In this document: piece by piece, positions 8,815-16,687 of the stretch
Position numbering within the stretch: position 1 is the stretch's first letter
Layout: every line of letters starts with the position of its first letter
Source: an uncultured Piscinibacter sp.
GTDB lineage: Bacteria; Pseudomonadota; Gammaproteobacteria; Burkholderiales; Burkholderiaceae_C
Length of the DNA: 64,000 nucleotides
Assembly: GCF_937952055.1 (NCBI RefSeq)
Contig: NZ_CALFYO010000034.1
Span: 44,579 to 108,578, forward strand
Reading direction: 5' to 3'
Translations under genes and position numbers: made by a program
Notes under the pieces: generated by a model
Databases searched by the model: none
Seen by the model: the letters and a program-made list of their open reading frames with translations, nothing else
What the model was told of the DNA's origin: nothing

Positions 8815-8839
8815 GGGTTCACCTACCGCGGGAGAACCC
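8815..8839. promoter_or_regulatory. Inverted repeat in the divergent livK/metE-like spacer
   Basis: GGGTTC at 8815-8820 is mirrored by GAACCC at 8834-8839, 13 bp apart, about 60 bp upstream of the livK start codon. The 265-bp divergent spacer must hold both promoters. This is the best symmetrical element seen there. It could be an operator, but no cognate regulator is adjacent to it. Confidence 0.25.
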
Positions 8840-9021
8840 TGAGGCAACTCCGCGCTGGGGCAGCATTTTGCCGGGGGGATGGTGCTGCGGGGCCCGTGCG
8901 CGCACAACGGGCGCCACCGACTAGCAGCTATCGCAATCGGGCATGGCAGGCATGCCGCCGTGCGTGGCCGCCGGTCGCGGCGCGAACCTATCATCGACGC
9001 GTCCAGTCCCGGGAGATCGCC

Positions 9022-10140
9022 ATGACCGTACGCACCACGCCGCCCTTCCGCGCCGACCATGTCGGCAGCTTCCTGCGTCCGAAGTTCCTGCTCGACGCCC
9101 GCGAGCAGTTCTTCGTCAAGAAGGAGATCAACGCCGAGCAGCTGCGCGCGGTGGAGGACAGGGCGATCACGGAAATCGTCAGGTTCCAGCAGGATGTCGG
9201 CCTGCAGTCGATCACCGACGGTGAGTTCCGGCGCACCTACTTCCACATCGACTTCCTCGAGCAGCTCGGGGGCGTGAAGACCGACATTCCGGTCACGGTG
9301 AAGAAGCCCGACGGCACCGAGGAGCTGGCGCCGCCGGTGATCCGCGTGATCGACAAGGTGCGCCACGTCAAGGACATCCAGAAGGCCGACTTCGAATACC
9401 TGAAGCGCCAGGTCGCGGCGGGCATGACGCCCAAGGTGACGATCCCCAGCCCGACCATGCTGCACTTCCGCGGCGGCCGCGCCGGCATCAGCCGCGAGGC
9501 CTATCCCGAGCTGGAGCCGGTGTTCTACGACGACGTGGCGCAGGCCTACGGCGAGGAACTGCAGTCGCTCCACGACGCAGGCTGCCGCTACGTGCAGATG
9601 GACGACACGAACCTCGCCTACCTGTGCGACGAGCGGATGCGCGAGGCCGCCCGGCAGCGTGGTGACGACCCGAACGAGCTGCCGCACCGCTACGCCAAGT
9701 TCATCAACAAGGTGGTGGCGCGCAAGCCCGCGGGCATGACGCTGGCCATGCACCTGTGCCGCGGCAACTTCAAGAGCACCCACGCCGCGGCCGGCAACTA
9801 CGAGCCGGTGGCCGAAGCGCTGCTGGCCGAGATGAATCTCGACGCCTTCTTCCTCGAGTACGACGACGAGCGCTCGGGCGACTTCCGCCCGCTGCGCTAC
9901 CTGCCCAAGGGCAAGATCGTCGTGCTCGGCCTGGTGACCACCAAGTTCGGCCAGCTGGAAAGAAAGGACGACCTCAAGCGCCGCATCGACGAGGCGACCC
10001 AGTATGCGCCGCTGGAGCAGCTGTGCCTGTCGCCGCAGTGCGGCTTCTCGAGCACCGTGCACGGCAACAACATCGCGGTAGAGGACCAGCGCAGGAAGCT
10101 GGCACTGGTGGTGGAGACCGCGAAGGAAGTGTGGGGGTGA
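9022..10140 (+). CDS. Cobalamin-independent methionine synthase II family (MetE C-terminal core) protein
   Basis: 372 residues, equal to the C-terminal catalytic barrel of MetE without the N-terminal duplicate, like the YxjG/YxjH group. The expected zinc ligands are present: His-x-Cys in MHLCRGNF, an acidic residue in FFLEYDDE, and Cys in LSPQCGFSS. The start at 9022 gives the usual FRADHVGSFLRP opening and has a GGGAG ribosome site. It should transfer methyl groups from a folate-like or other donor to a thiol. Stand-alone members have mostly unproven roles. Its place next to aromatic-acid genes leaves room for a role in one-carbon units from methoxylated aromatics, which is only a guess. Confidence 0.75.
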   Translation: MTVRTTPPFRADHVGSFLRPKFLLDAREQFFVKKEINAEQLRAVEDRAITEIVRFQQDVGLQSITDGEFRRTYFHIDFLEQLGGVKTDIPVTVKKPDGTEELAPPVIRVIDKVRHVKDIQKADFEYLKRQVAAGMTPKVTIPSPTMLHFRGGRAGISREAYPELEPVFYDDVAQAYGEELQSLHDAGCRYVQMDDTNLAYLCDERMREAARQRGDDPNELPHRYAKFINKVVARKPAGMTLAMHLCRGNFKSTHAAAGNYEPVAEALLAEMNLDAFFLEYDDERSGDFRPLRYLPKGKIVVLGLVTTKFGQLERKDDLKRRIDEATQYAPLEQLCLSPQCGFSSTVHGNNIAVEDQRRKLALVVETAKEVWG

Positions 10141-10145
10141 GGCGC

Positions 10146-10173
10146 TTGCATTTGCGCACGACCGTGCTAAATT
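10146..10173 (+). promoter_or_regulatory. Promoter for the TetR gene at 10181, with an embedded palindrome
   Basis: A sigma70-like pair is visible: TTGCAT at 10146-10151 and TAAATT at 10168-10173, with a 16-bp spacer. The predicted start of transcription falls at about 10180, next to the ATG at 10181. There is no ribosome site before that ATG, so the transcript may be leaderless. The spacer contains the palindrome GCACG-AC-CGTGC (10156-10167), well placed as an autoregulatory operator. Confidence 0.5.
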
Positions 10174-10180
10174 CTCGTCC

Positions 10181-10825
10181 ATGGACGGATCGATCACGGT
10201 CGAGGCGAAGACGCAGCGCAGCGGGCTGACGCTCGCCGCCATCCTCGACACCGCGCTCGAGATGGCGGCGGCGGATGGCCTGGAGAGCCTGACCATCGGC
10301 GAGGTGGCCAAGCGCCTGGGCCTGTCCAAGAGCGGCGTGTTCTCGCGCATCGGCTCGCGCGAGGCCCTGCAGAAGGCGGTGATCGAGGAGTACGACCGCC
10401 GCTTCCTGCAGGACGTGTTCGTGCCCGCGATGCGCGAGCCGCGCGGCCTGCCGCGCCTGAACGCGATCATGCGGCTGTGGCTGCAGCGCGCCCGCGACGT
10501 GGAAATCCGCACCGGCTGCATCTACTGCGCCGGCGCCTTCGAATTCGACGACCGCGAGGGCCCGCTGCGCGAGCTGCTGCTCGATGGCACGCGGCGCTGG
10601 CGCACGGCACTCAAGCGCACCGTCATCCAGGCCATCGACGCCGGTCACCTGAAACCCGACACCGATGCCGAACAGCTCGTCTACGAACTTGACGGACTGT
10701 TCGTCGCGCTGATGCGCGAGGCGCGCTTCCTGCGCGACCCGAAAGCGGCCGACCGCGCCTGGGCGGCCTATGTACGGCTGGTCGCATCGCTTCAGGTGCA
10801 GCCCGAGCACCGCGCGGCGCGCTGA
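10181..10825 (+). CDS. TetR family transcriptional regulator
   Basis: 214 residues. The N-terminal TetR DNA-binding domain spans about 15-65, with HTH around TIGEVAKRLGLSKSGVFSRIGSRE. The C-terminal half is an effector domain with a GCIYCAGAFEFDD segment, typical of a TetR_C subgroup that controls alpha/beta hydrolases or lipid genes. It begins 40 bp after the MetE-like gene and precedes the 38-residue ORF and hydrolase on the same strand, which it probably regulates. The short space and lack of a ribosome site suggest its own leaderless promoter. Confidence 0.82.
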   Translation: MDGSITVEAKTQRSGLTLAAILDTALEMAAADGLESLTIGEVAKRLGLSKSGVFSRIGSREALQKAVIEEYDRRFLQDVFVPAMREPRGLPRLNAIMRLWLQRARDVEIRTGCIYCAGAFEFDDREGPLRELLLDGTRRWRTALKRTVIQAIDAGHLKPDTDAEQLVYELDGLFVALMREARFLRDPKAADRAWAAYVRLVASLQVQPEHRAAR

Positions 10826-10915
10826 GCCGCCGACCGACATGATTCACCCACCCCACTCCGCGGTCATCCGCCGCGCCCACATTTCGCACGCTCGTGCGAA
10901 GAAAGGAAGCTCACC

Positions 10916-11032
10916 ATGCTGATCGTCGTTCTCGGGGCCGCCGCGGTGGCCGCCGTCGTCTGCACCGTCGGGGCTGCGTCGCGCCTGTGGCGCGCAGTGC
11001 CGCGCCGCAACGCCGACCTGGTGCTCTTCTGA
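10916..11032 (+). CDS. Small single-pass membrane protein (38 residues)
   Basis: An ATG at 10916 preceded by AAGGAAG opens a 38-codon frame ending two bases before the hydrolase ATG. Residues 1-20 are a strongly hydrophobic helix (valine, alanine and isoleucine rich). They are followed by a basic stretch with PRRNAD and an LVLF end. The good ribosome site, the tight coupling to the next gene and the membrane-helix composition support it as a real small protein. Function is unknown; it may be a membrane tether or partner of the hydrolase. It is too short for normal gene callers. Confidence 0.5.
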   Translation: MLIVVLGAAAVAAVVCTVGAASRLWRAVPRRNADLVLF

Positions 11033-11034
11033 CC

Positions 11035-11931
11035 ATGGCCGCCCCCTCCTCTCCCGGCGCCAACCCGGCCGCCGCCTTCTACGCCGCCAGCCCTTCTGCG
11101 CGCGCCATCGGCGCGGCGCTGCGCGTGGCCGACCGGCTCGCGCCGACCTGGACCACGCGCGGCGCGCTGCGCCTGTTCTTCACCCCGCTGCCGTGGAAGC
11201 TCGCCGCACGCCGGCCGCTGCCCGCGCCCTGGACGGTGACGCATTGGCCCTTCGAGGGCGTTCAGCTCGCCGTGCACCGGCGCGGCGACATCGACCCCGG
11301 CCGGCCGGTCGTGCTGCTGGTGCACGGCTGGGCCGGCAGCGCGGGGCAGATGCGGCGCCTGGCCGACACGCTCGCCGCGGACGGCTTCGACCCGGTGCTG
11401 CTGGACCTGCCCGCGCACGGCCGCAGCGGCGGCTGGCGCGCCACGCTGCCGCAGTTCGCGCGCGCCGTCCATGCGGCGTCCGCGCGGCTCGGCCCCCTGC
11501 ACGGCGTGGTGGCCCACTCGCTCGGTGCGCTGGCCACGCTGCATGCCAGCGCCCGCGGCCTGCCGGCGCAACGCCTCGCGCTGATCGCGCCTTCGGCGCC
11601 GCCAGCGCAGTTCATCGACTGGTTCGCCGGCAGCTTCGGGCTGCCGCCCGCCCTCGGCGAGCGCATGCGGCAGCAGATCGAGCATCGCGAAGGCGTGCCG
11701 CTGGCCGAGTACGAGCCCGGTTGGCTGGGACCGCGCGTGGCGCAGCCGGTGCTCTTGCTGCACGACGAGGGCGACCGCGTCGCCCCCTTCGCGGCGAGCC
11801 GCCGGCTGGCCCAGGCGATGCCCTCGCTGCGGCTGGAGCCGCGGCAGGGGCTCGGCCACCGGCGCATCCTGGACGACGAAGGCGTGGCGCTGAGCGTGGC
11901 CGCGCACCTGCGCGGCCAGGCTTCAGCCTGA
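11035..11931 (+). CDS. Alpha/beta hydrolase
   Basis: 298 residues. After a 75-residue N-terminal extension, the fold begins with VVLLVHGWAGSAGQM (oxyanion HG motif). The nucleophile elbow is VVAHSLGALA, the acid lies in the HDEGDRVAP segment, and the catalytic His is in GLGHRRIL. All triad elements are therefore visible. It could act as an esterase or lipase; the substrate is unknown. It follows the small membrane ORF after two bases. Its last nine bases overlap the end of the convergent marR gene. Confidence 0.82.
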   Translation: MAAPSSPGANPAAAFYAASPSARAIGAALRVADRLAPTWTTRGALRLFFTPLPWKLAARRPLPAPWTVTHWPFEGVQLAVHRRGDIDPGRPVVLLVHGWAGSAGQMRRLADTLAADGFDPVLLDLPAHGRSGGWRATLPQFARAVHAASARLGPLHGVVAHSLGALATLHASARGLPAQRLALIAPSAPPAQFIDWFAGSFGLPPALGERMRQQIEHREGVPLAEYEPGWLGPRVAQPVLLLHDEGDRVAPFAASRRLAQAMPSLRLEPRQGLGHRRILDDEGVALSVAAHLRGQASA

Positions 11932-12423
11932 GACGGTGGTCCCTTCGCGCACGCCGCGCCGGCGCGGCGGCGCGCGCAGGCCCACCTTGAGCAGCAGCTC
12001 GACGAGCAGGGCGCGCTCCGCCTGCGAGAGCACGGCCAGCGTGTCTCGTTCCATGGTGGCGGCGATCTTCTCCGCGCGGTCGACCAGCTCGCGGCCGGCC
12101 GGCGTGAGGTGGATGATCATCGCGCGGCGATCCTGCGTGCTGCGCACACGCTCGACCCAGCCACGCTCGACCAGGCGGTCGAGCGTGATCGCCATGTTCG
12201 GCGCCGACACGTCCAGCGCCTCGCCGAGCTGCTTCTGGTTGACCTCGGCGTTGGCCGCGACGAGCACGAGGATGGAGTAGTCCAGCACCTTCAGCCCGAG
12301 CGGTCCGAGCTCGCGCGCGAAGTCCTTGCGCAGCTCGATCGCCGCGCGACTGGCAACGTATCCCACCAGGCTCGTCAGGCGGGAGTGATCGAGCCCGGTC
12401 GGGCTGCCGTGTCCGCTCGTCAT
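11923..12423 (-). CDS. MarR family regulator, last gene of the aryl-CoA operon
   Basis: 166 residues with the winged-helix core about 50-125 (NQKQLGEALDVSAPNMAITLDRL, then the wing with DRRAMIIHLT). Its start overlaps the acyl-CoA dehydrogenase stop as ATGA, so it belongs to the ten-gene operon that begins at 22764. MarR proteins commonly repress hydroxycinnamate genes and are released by hydroxycinnamoyl-CoA (HcaR, CouR, FerR types). A TAGTTA-N7-TAACTA palindrome at the operon head is the natural target. The ligand is inferred, not shown. Confidence 0.85.
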   Translation of the reverse strand: MTSGHGSPTGLDHSRLTSLVGYVASRAAIELRKDFARELGPLGLKVLDYSILVLVAANAEVNQKQLGEALDVSAPNMAITLDRLVERGWVERVRSTQDRRAMIIHLTPAGRELVDRAEKIAATMERDTLAVLSQAERALLVELLLKVGLRAPPRRRGVREGTTVSG

Positions 12424-14168
12424 GCCGTCCGCGGCAGGTCCAGCCTCGCGAACGGCTGCCAGCCGGCGCGCGCCTGCGCGAGCGCATGGTCGAATTCGGG
12501 CCGCAAGTGTGTGAAGCAGTGCGCGGCACTCTCTCGCTTGGTGGCGTGGAAGGCATCGCCGTCATGGACGGTCCGCGCCGACACCGCCTCGGCGCGCGCC
12601 CAGGCGTGTGCGATCAGCGCCAGGCCGGTGGCTCGCAGCAGGTCGTCGGCGACGCGGAACGGCAGTTCGGCATCGCCGCGCGACGCAGTGGCCACGTCGC
12701 GCGCCAGCTTGCACAGGCACATCAGCTGCTCGGCCGCCGCGGCGCTGTAACGCGCCTCGCGCGGCAAGGCTGCCGCCAGCACCTCCAGCCAGTCGCAGAA
12801 CCTGCGCCCGCCGTCGGCCACCAGCTTGCGCACGACGAGGTCGATCGCCTGGATCTGGTTGGTGCCCTCGTAGATCATCGCGATGCGTGCGTCGCGCACG
12901 CATTGTTCGATGCCCCAGTCATGCGTGTAGCCGTGCCCGCCGAACACCTGCAGCGCGTCGCTGGCGAGCGCGAAGCCGTTGTCGGTGAGGAAGGACTTCA
13001 GCACCGGCGTGAGCAGCGCGGCGTGGTCCTGGGCGCGCTCGCGCAGCGCGGCATCCTGCGCGTGCTCGGCGAGGTCGAGCAGGTGCGCGGCTTCGTAGGC
13101 GATCAGGCGCGAGCCTTCGACCAGCACGCGCTGGCGCAGCAGCGTGCGGCGCATCGCCGGGTGCAGCACGATGGGGTCGGCCGCCCCGCCACCGTCACGC
13201 ACCGGCGCCCTCGACTGCAAGCGTTCGTGCGCGTAGACGAGCGCATTGCGGTGCGCGTTCTGCGCGTGGGCCAGGCCCTGCAGCGCGACATGCAGCCGCG
13301 CCGCATTCATCATCGCGAACATCGCCGCCAGGCCGCGATTCGGCTCACCGACCAGCCAGCCCGTGGCGCCGTCGAAGGCCATCACGCAGGTGGCGCTGCC
13401 CTTGATGCCCATCTTCTTCTCGAGGCCGTCGCAGCGCAGCGCATTGCGCGCACCGTCAGGCAGGATCTTCGGCGCGAGGAAGAGCGAGATGCCCTTGGTG
13501 CCCGCGGGCGCATCGGGCAGCCGCGCCAGCACCAGATGCACGATGTTGTCGGTGAGGTCGTGATCTCCGCCGGAGATGAAGATCTTCGTGCCCCGCAGCG
13601 CATAGCTGCCGTCGGCCGCCGGCGTTGCCTTGGTGGACAGCAGCCCGAGGTCCGAGCCGGCATGAGCCTCGGTGAGGCACATCGTCGACAGCCATTCGCC
13701 GCTGACCAACTTGGCGAGGTAGCGCTGCTTCAGCTCGGCGCTGGCGTGCAGGTGCAGGCACTCGTAAGCACCGTGCAGCAGCCCCGGGTACATGGTCCAG
13801 GCATGGTTCGCCGCGGCCAGCATCTCGTAGAGCGCGGCATTGAGCACCTGCGGCAGGCCCTGGCCGCCCAAGGCGGGATCGCAGGCCAGCGCCGGCCAGC
13901 CGGCCTCGACGAACGCACGGTAGGCCGCCTTGAATCCCTTCGGCGTGCGCACATCGCCGTCGGCGAGCGTGCAGCCTTCGAGGTCGCCGGGCCCATTCGT
14001 CGGCGCCAGCACCTCGGTGGCGAAGCGTGCCGCCTCCGCGAGCACCTGGCGCGCGGTGTCGGCATCGAGCTCGGCGAAGGCTGGCATGCCCGCCCAGTGC
14101 GCCGGCAGGCTCAGCACCTCCTCGATCACGTAGCGCATGTCGCGCAGCGGCGCTTCGTACTGCCACAT
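12420..14168 (-). CDS. Acyl-CoA dehydrogenase with C-terminal extension (DmdC-like)
   Basis: 582 residues, about 200 longer than classical acyl-CoA dehydrogenases. It has the N-terminal YEAPLRDMRYVIEEVL opening and C-terminal helical extension of the AcdH/DmdC subgroup. Core motifs are CLTEAHAGSDLG (FAD and substrate site), KIFISGGDHDL, and QVFGGHGYTHDWGIEQCVRDARI with IYEGTNQIQAIDL. It oxidises an acyl-CoA to the enoyl-CoA and passes electrons to ETF. In this operon a likely substrate is a phenylpropanoyl-CoA, which it would turn into a cinnamoyl-CoA that feeds the crotonase. It starts 12 bp after livF. Confidence 0.88.
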   Translation of the reverse strand: MWQYEAPLRDMRYVIEEVLSLPAHWAGMPAFAELDADTARQVLAEAARFATEVLAPTNGPGDLEGCTLADGDVRTPKGFKAAYRAFVEAGWPALACDPALGGQGLPQVLNAALYEMLAAANHAWTMYPGLLHGAYECLHLHASAELKQRYLAKLVSGEWLSTMCLTEAHAGSDLGLLSTKATPAADGSYALRGTKIFISGGDHDLTDNIVHLVLARLPDAPAGTKGISLFLAPKILPDGARNALRCDGLEKKMGIKGSATCVMAFDGATGWLVGEPNRGLAAMFAMMNAARLHVALQGLAHAQNAHRNALVYAHERLQSRAPVRDGGGAADPIVLHPAMRRTLLRQRVLVEGSRLIAYEAAHLLDLAEHAQDAALRERAQDHAALLTPVLKSFLTDNGFALASDALQVFGGHGYTHDWGIEQCVRDARIAMIYEGTNQIQAIDLVVRKLVADGGRRFCDWLEVLAAALPREARYSAAAAEQLMCLCKLARDVATASRGDAELPFRVADDLLRATGLALIAHAWARAEAVSARTVHDGDAFHATKRESAAHCFTHLRPEFDHALAQARAGWQPFARLDLPRTA

Positions 14169-14180
14169 CGCGGCGTTCCC

Positions 14181-14921
14181 TCAGGCGTTGCTCTTCTGCC
14201 GCGCGGCACCGAGATAGGTGTCGATCACGCGCGGGTCGCGGGCCAGTTCCTCGGCCGGTCCCTCCAGCGCGATCTCGCCCATCTCGAGCACGTAGCCGTG
14301 GTCGGCCACCTCCAGCGCGGCGCGTGCGTTCTGCTCGACGAGCAGGATGGTCACGCCGGTGGCGCGAAGCTTTTCGATGGTGCGGAAGATCTCCTTCACC
14401 ACCAGCGGCGCGAGACCCAGGCTGGGCTCGTCGAGCATCAGCAGCTCCGGCTGGCTCATCAGCGCACGGCCGACCGCGAGCATCTGGCGCTCGCCGCCGG
14501 AGAGCGTGCCCGCAAGCTGCGTGCGGCGTTCCTTCAGGCGCGGGAACAGCGTGTAGACCTGCTCCAGCACCTCGCCGCCATTCTTCCGGCCGAGCAGCAC
14601 CTGGCGGTAGCCCCCGAGCAGAAGGTTGTCCTCCACCGGCATGGTGCCAAACAGGGCACGCGTCTCGGGCACCAGCGCGATGCCCTGCATCACTCGCTCT
14701 TCCAGCGTCTTCAGGCCCATGGGCTGCCCGCGGTAGGCGATCGTGCCGCGCGAAGGCAGCACGCCCATCAGCGCGTTGAGCAGCGTCGACTTGCCGGCGC
14801 CGTTCGGGCCGATCACGGTGACCACGCTGCCCTTCCCGGCCTGGATGTTCAGGCCGTGCAGCACTTCGGCGCGGCCGTAGCCAGCGTGCAGGTCCTTGAC
14901 GTCGAGAATGAGTTCAGACAT
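14181..14921 (-). CDS. livF: HAAT-type ABC importer ATPase LivF (system 2)
   Basis: 246 residues from the ATG at 14921 (MSELIL), one base after the upstream stop. Walker A is GPNGAGKSTLL, signature LSGGERQMLAVGRAL, Walker B LLMLDEPSLGLAP. An in-frame Met ten residues upstream lies inside the livM-livG frame and was not used. It completes system 2 with the fused LivMG protein. It sits inside the catabolic operon between the transporter core and the acyl-CoA dehydrogenase. Confidence 0.9.
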   Translation of the reverse strand: MSELILDVKDLHAGYGRAEVLHGLNIQAGKGSVVTVIGPNGAGKSTLLNALMGVLPSRGTIAYRGQPMGLKTLEERVMQGIALVPETRALFGTMPVEDNLLLGGYRQVLLGRKNGGEVLEQVYTLFPRLKERRTQLAGTLSGGERQMLAVGRALMSQPELLMLDEPSLGLAPLVVKEIFRTIEKLRATGVTILLVEQNARAALEVADHGYVLEMGEIALEGPAEELARDPRVIDTYLGAARQKSNA

Positions 14922-14922
14922 C

Positions 14923-16683
14923 TCAGTGCTCCGTGCCGAGGTAGGCCGCACGGACCGCCGGACTGGCCTGGACTTCCTCCGGTGTGCCCTCGATCAGCCG
15001 GGTGCCGAACTCCATGACCACCACGCGGTCGACCAGGCCCATGACCAGGTCCATGTCGTGCTCGACGAGCAGGATGGCCATGCCTTCGTCGCGCAGCTGG
15101 CGCAGCACGTCCGCCAACGCCTGCTTCTCCTTCAGGCGCAGTCCGGCGGCCGGCTCGTCGAGCAGCAGCAGCATCGGGTCGGCGCACAGCGCGCGGGCGA
15201 TCTCCATCAGCCGCTGCGGACCCAGCGCGAGGTTGCCGGCGAGCTCGTGCATGCGGTCGGCCATGCCGATGCGCTCGAGCTGGCGCTGCGCCTCGCGCAG
15301 CAGGCGCTTCTCTTCCGTGCGGTCCAGCCGCAGCACGGCGGAGGCCACACCGGCGGAGCCGCGCAGGTGGGCGCCGAGCGCGACGTTCTCCAGCACGGTC
15401 ATCGTCGGGATCATCTTCACGTGCTGGAAGGTGCGTGCCACGCCGCGCGCCGCGATCTCGCGCGAGGGCAGGGTCTGGATCTCCTGGCCGCGCAGCATCA
15501 CCTTGCCGCGCGTCGCCGGCAGCACGCCGGTGACGAGGTTGAACGTGGTCGACTTGCCCGCCCCATTCGGCCCGATCAGGCCGAGGATCTGGCCCGCGCA
15601 CACCTGGAAGCTGACGTCATTGACGGCCACCAGGCCGCCGAACTCCTTGCGCGCGTCCTTCACGTCGAGCACCACCTCGCCGCGCGGTGGCTGCTCCCGG
15701 TGCGGCAGCGGCTGCGCCTCGGCCCAGTCGACCGTGCGCGCCGGCTTGGGAAAGCGCGCCTCGACGAAGGCCCAGATGCCGTCGCGAGCGTACTGCAGCA
15801 CGAGGATCAGCAGGATGCCGAAGACGATGACCTCGTAGTTGCCGCTGGTGCCGAACAGCCTGGGCAGCCAGTCCTGCAGCTGCTCCTCCATCACCTTGAC
15901 CACGGTGGAGCCGACGACCGCGCCCCAGACGTGGCCGACGCCGCCGATCACCGCCATGAACAGGTACTCGATGCCCTTGTTCAGCCCGAACGGCGACGGG
16001 TTGACGGTGCGCTGGAAATGCGCGAACAGCCAGCCCGACACGCTGGCCAGCAGCGCGGCGAGCACGAAGGCCGTCACCTTGAGCCGGAAGGTGTTCACGC
16101 CCATCGCCTCGGCCATGGTCGTGCCGCCCTTGACGGCGCGCAGCGCGCGGCCAGTGCGCGAATCGAGCAGGCGAATCGCACCGAAGGCCGCCAGCAGCAC
16201 CAGCAGCCACAGCAGGTAATAGAAGTGGCGTCCGGTGTTGAGCACGATGCCGAAGAACTCGATGGCCGGGATGCCGAGCAGGCCGTCGTACTTGCCCAAG
16301 GCGTCGATGTTGCCGAGCAGGTAGTACAGGCTCAGGCCCCAGGCGATGGTGGCCAGCGGCAGGTAATGTCCCGACATGCGCAGCGTCACCCATCCGAGGA
16401 TGAGCGCTGCGACAAAGGTGAAGGCCAGGCCGAACCACACCGTGATCCAGGGCGACACGCCGTGCGTCAGCGTCAGGTAGGCCGCGGTGTAGGCGCCCAT
16501 GCCGACGAAGGCCGCCTGGCCGAAGCTGGTGAGGCCGGCCACGCCGGTGAGGAGCACGAGGCCGATGGCCACCAGCGAGTACAGGCCGATGTAGTTGGCC
16601 TGGGTAATCCAGAACTCGGGCACCGGCAGCAACGGCAGCGCGGCGACGAGCAGGACGAAGGCAATCAGGACGTTGCGGCGCAT
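14923..16683 (-). CDS. livMG: Fused LivM permease-LivG ATPase (system 2)
   Basis: About 586 residues joining two normally separate subunits. Residues 1-310 are a LivM permease with the GLTSFGQAAFVGMGAY block and the VIGGVGHVWGAVVG segment. After a proline-rich linker, residues 340-586 form a complete LivG ATPase with Walker A GPNGAGKST near 371-379, signature ALGPQRLMEIARAL and Walker B MLLLLDEPAAGL. The start at 16683 was preferred because a GAAGAG-like ribosome site lies upstream. An ATG at 16701 would add six residues and overlap livH by 14 bp. The fusion is in frame with no sign of a sequencing error. Confidence 0.88.
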   Translation of the reverse strand: MRRNVLIAFVLLVAALPLLPVPEFWITQANYIGLYSLVAIGLVLLTGVAGLTSFGQAAFVGMGAYTAAYLTLTHGVSPWITVWFGLAFTFVAALILGWVTLRMSGHYLPLATIAWGLSLYYLLGNIDALGKYDGLLGIPAIEFFGIVLNTGRHFYYLLWLLVLLAAFGAIRLLDSRTGRALRAVKGGTTMAEAMGVNTFRLKVTAFVLAALLASVSGWLFAHFQRTVNPSPFGLNKGIEYLFMAVIGGVGHVWGAVVGSTVVKVMEEQLQDWLPRLFGTSGNYEVIVFGILLILVLQYARDGIWAFVEARFPKPARTVDWAEAQPLPHREQPPRGEVVLDVKDARKEFGGLVAVNDVSFQVCAGQILGLIGPNGAGKSTTFNLVTGVLPATRGKVMLRGQEIQTLPSREIAARGVARTFQHVKMIPTMTVLENVALGAHLRGSAGVASAVLRLDRTEEKRLLREAQRQLERIGMADRMHELAGNLALGPQRLMEIARALCADPMLLLLDEPAAGLRLKEKQALADVLRQLRDEGMAILLVEHDMDLVMGLVDRVVVMEFGTRLIEGTPEEVQASPAVRAAYLGTEH

Positions 16684-16687
16684 GGCG

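Noticed and set aside
12486..15017. An 843-codon plus-strand open frame
   Set aside because: Antisense to the acyl-CoA dehydrogenase and LivF genes, low complexity (His/Arg/Gln/Gly), no family resemblance and no ribosome site.
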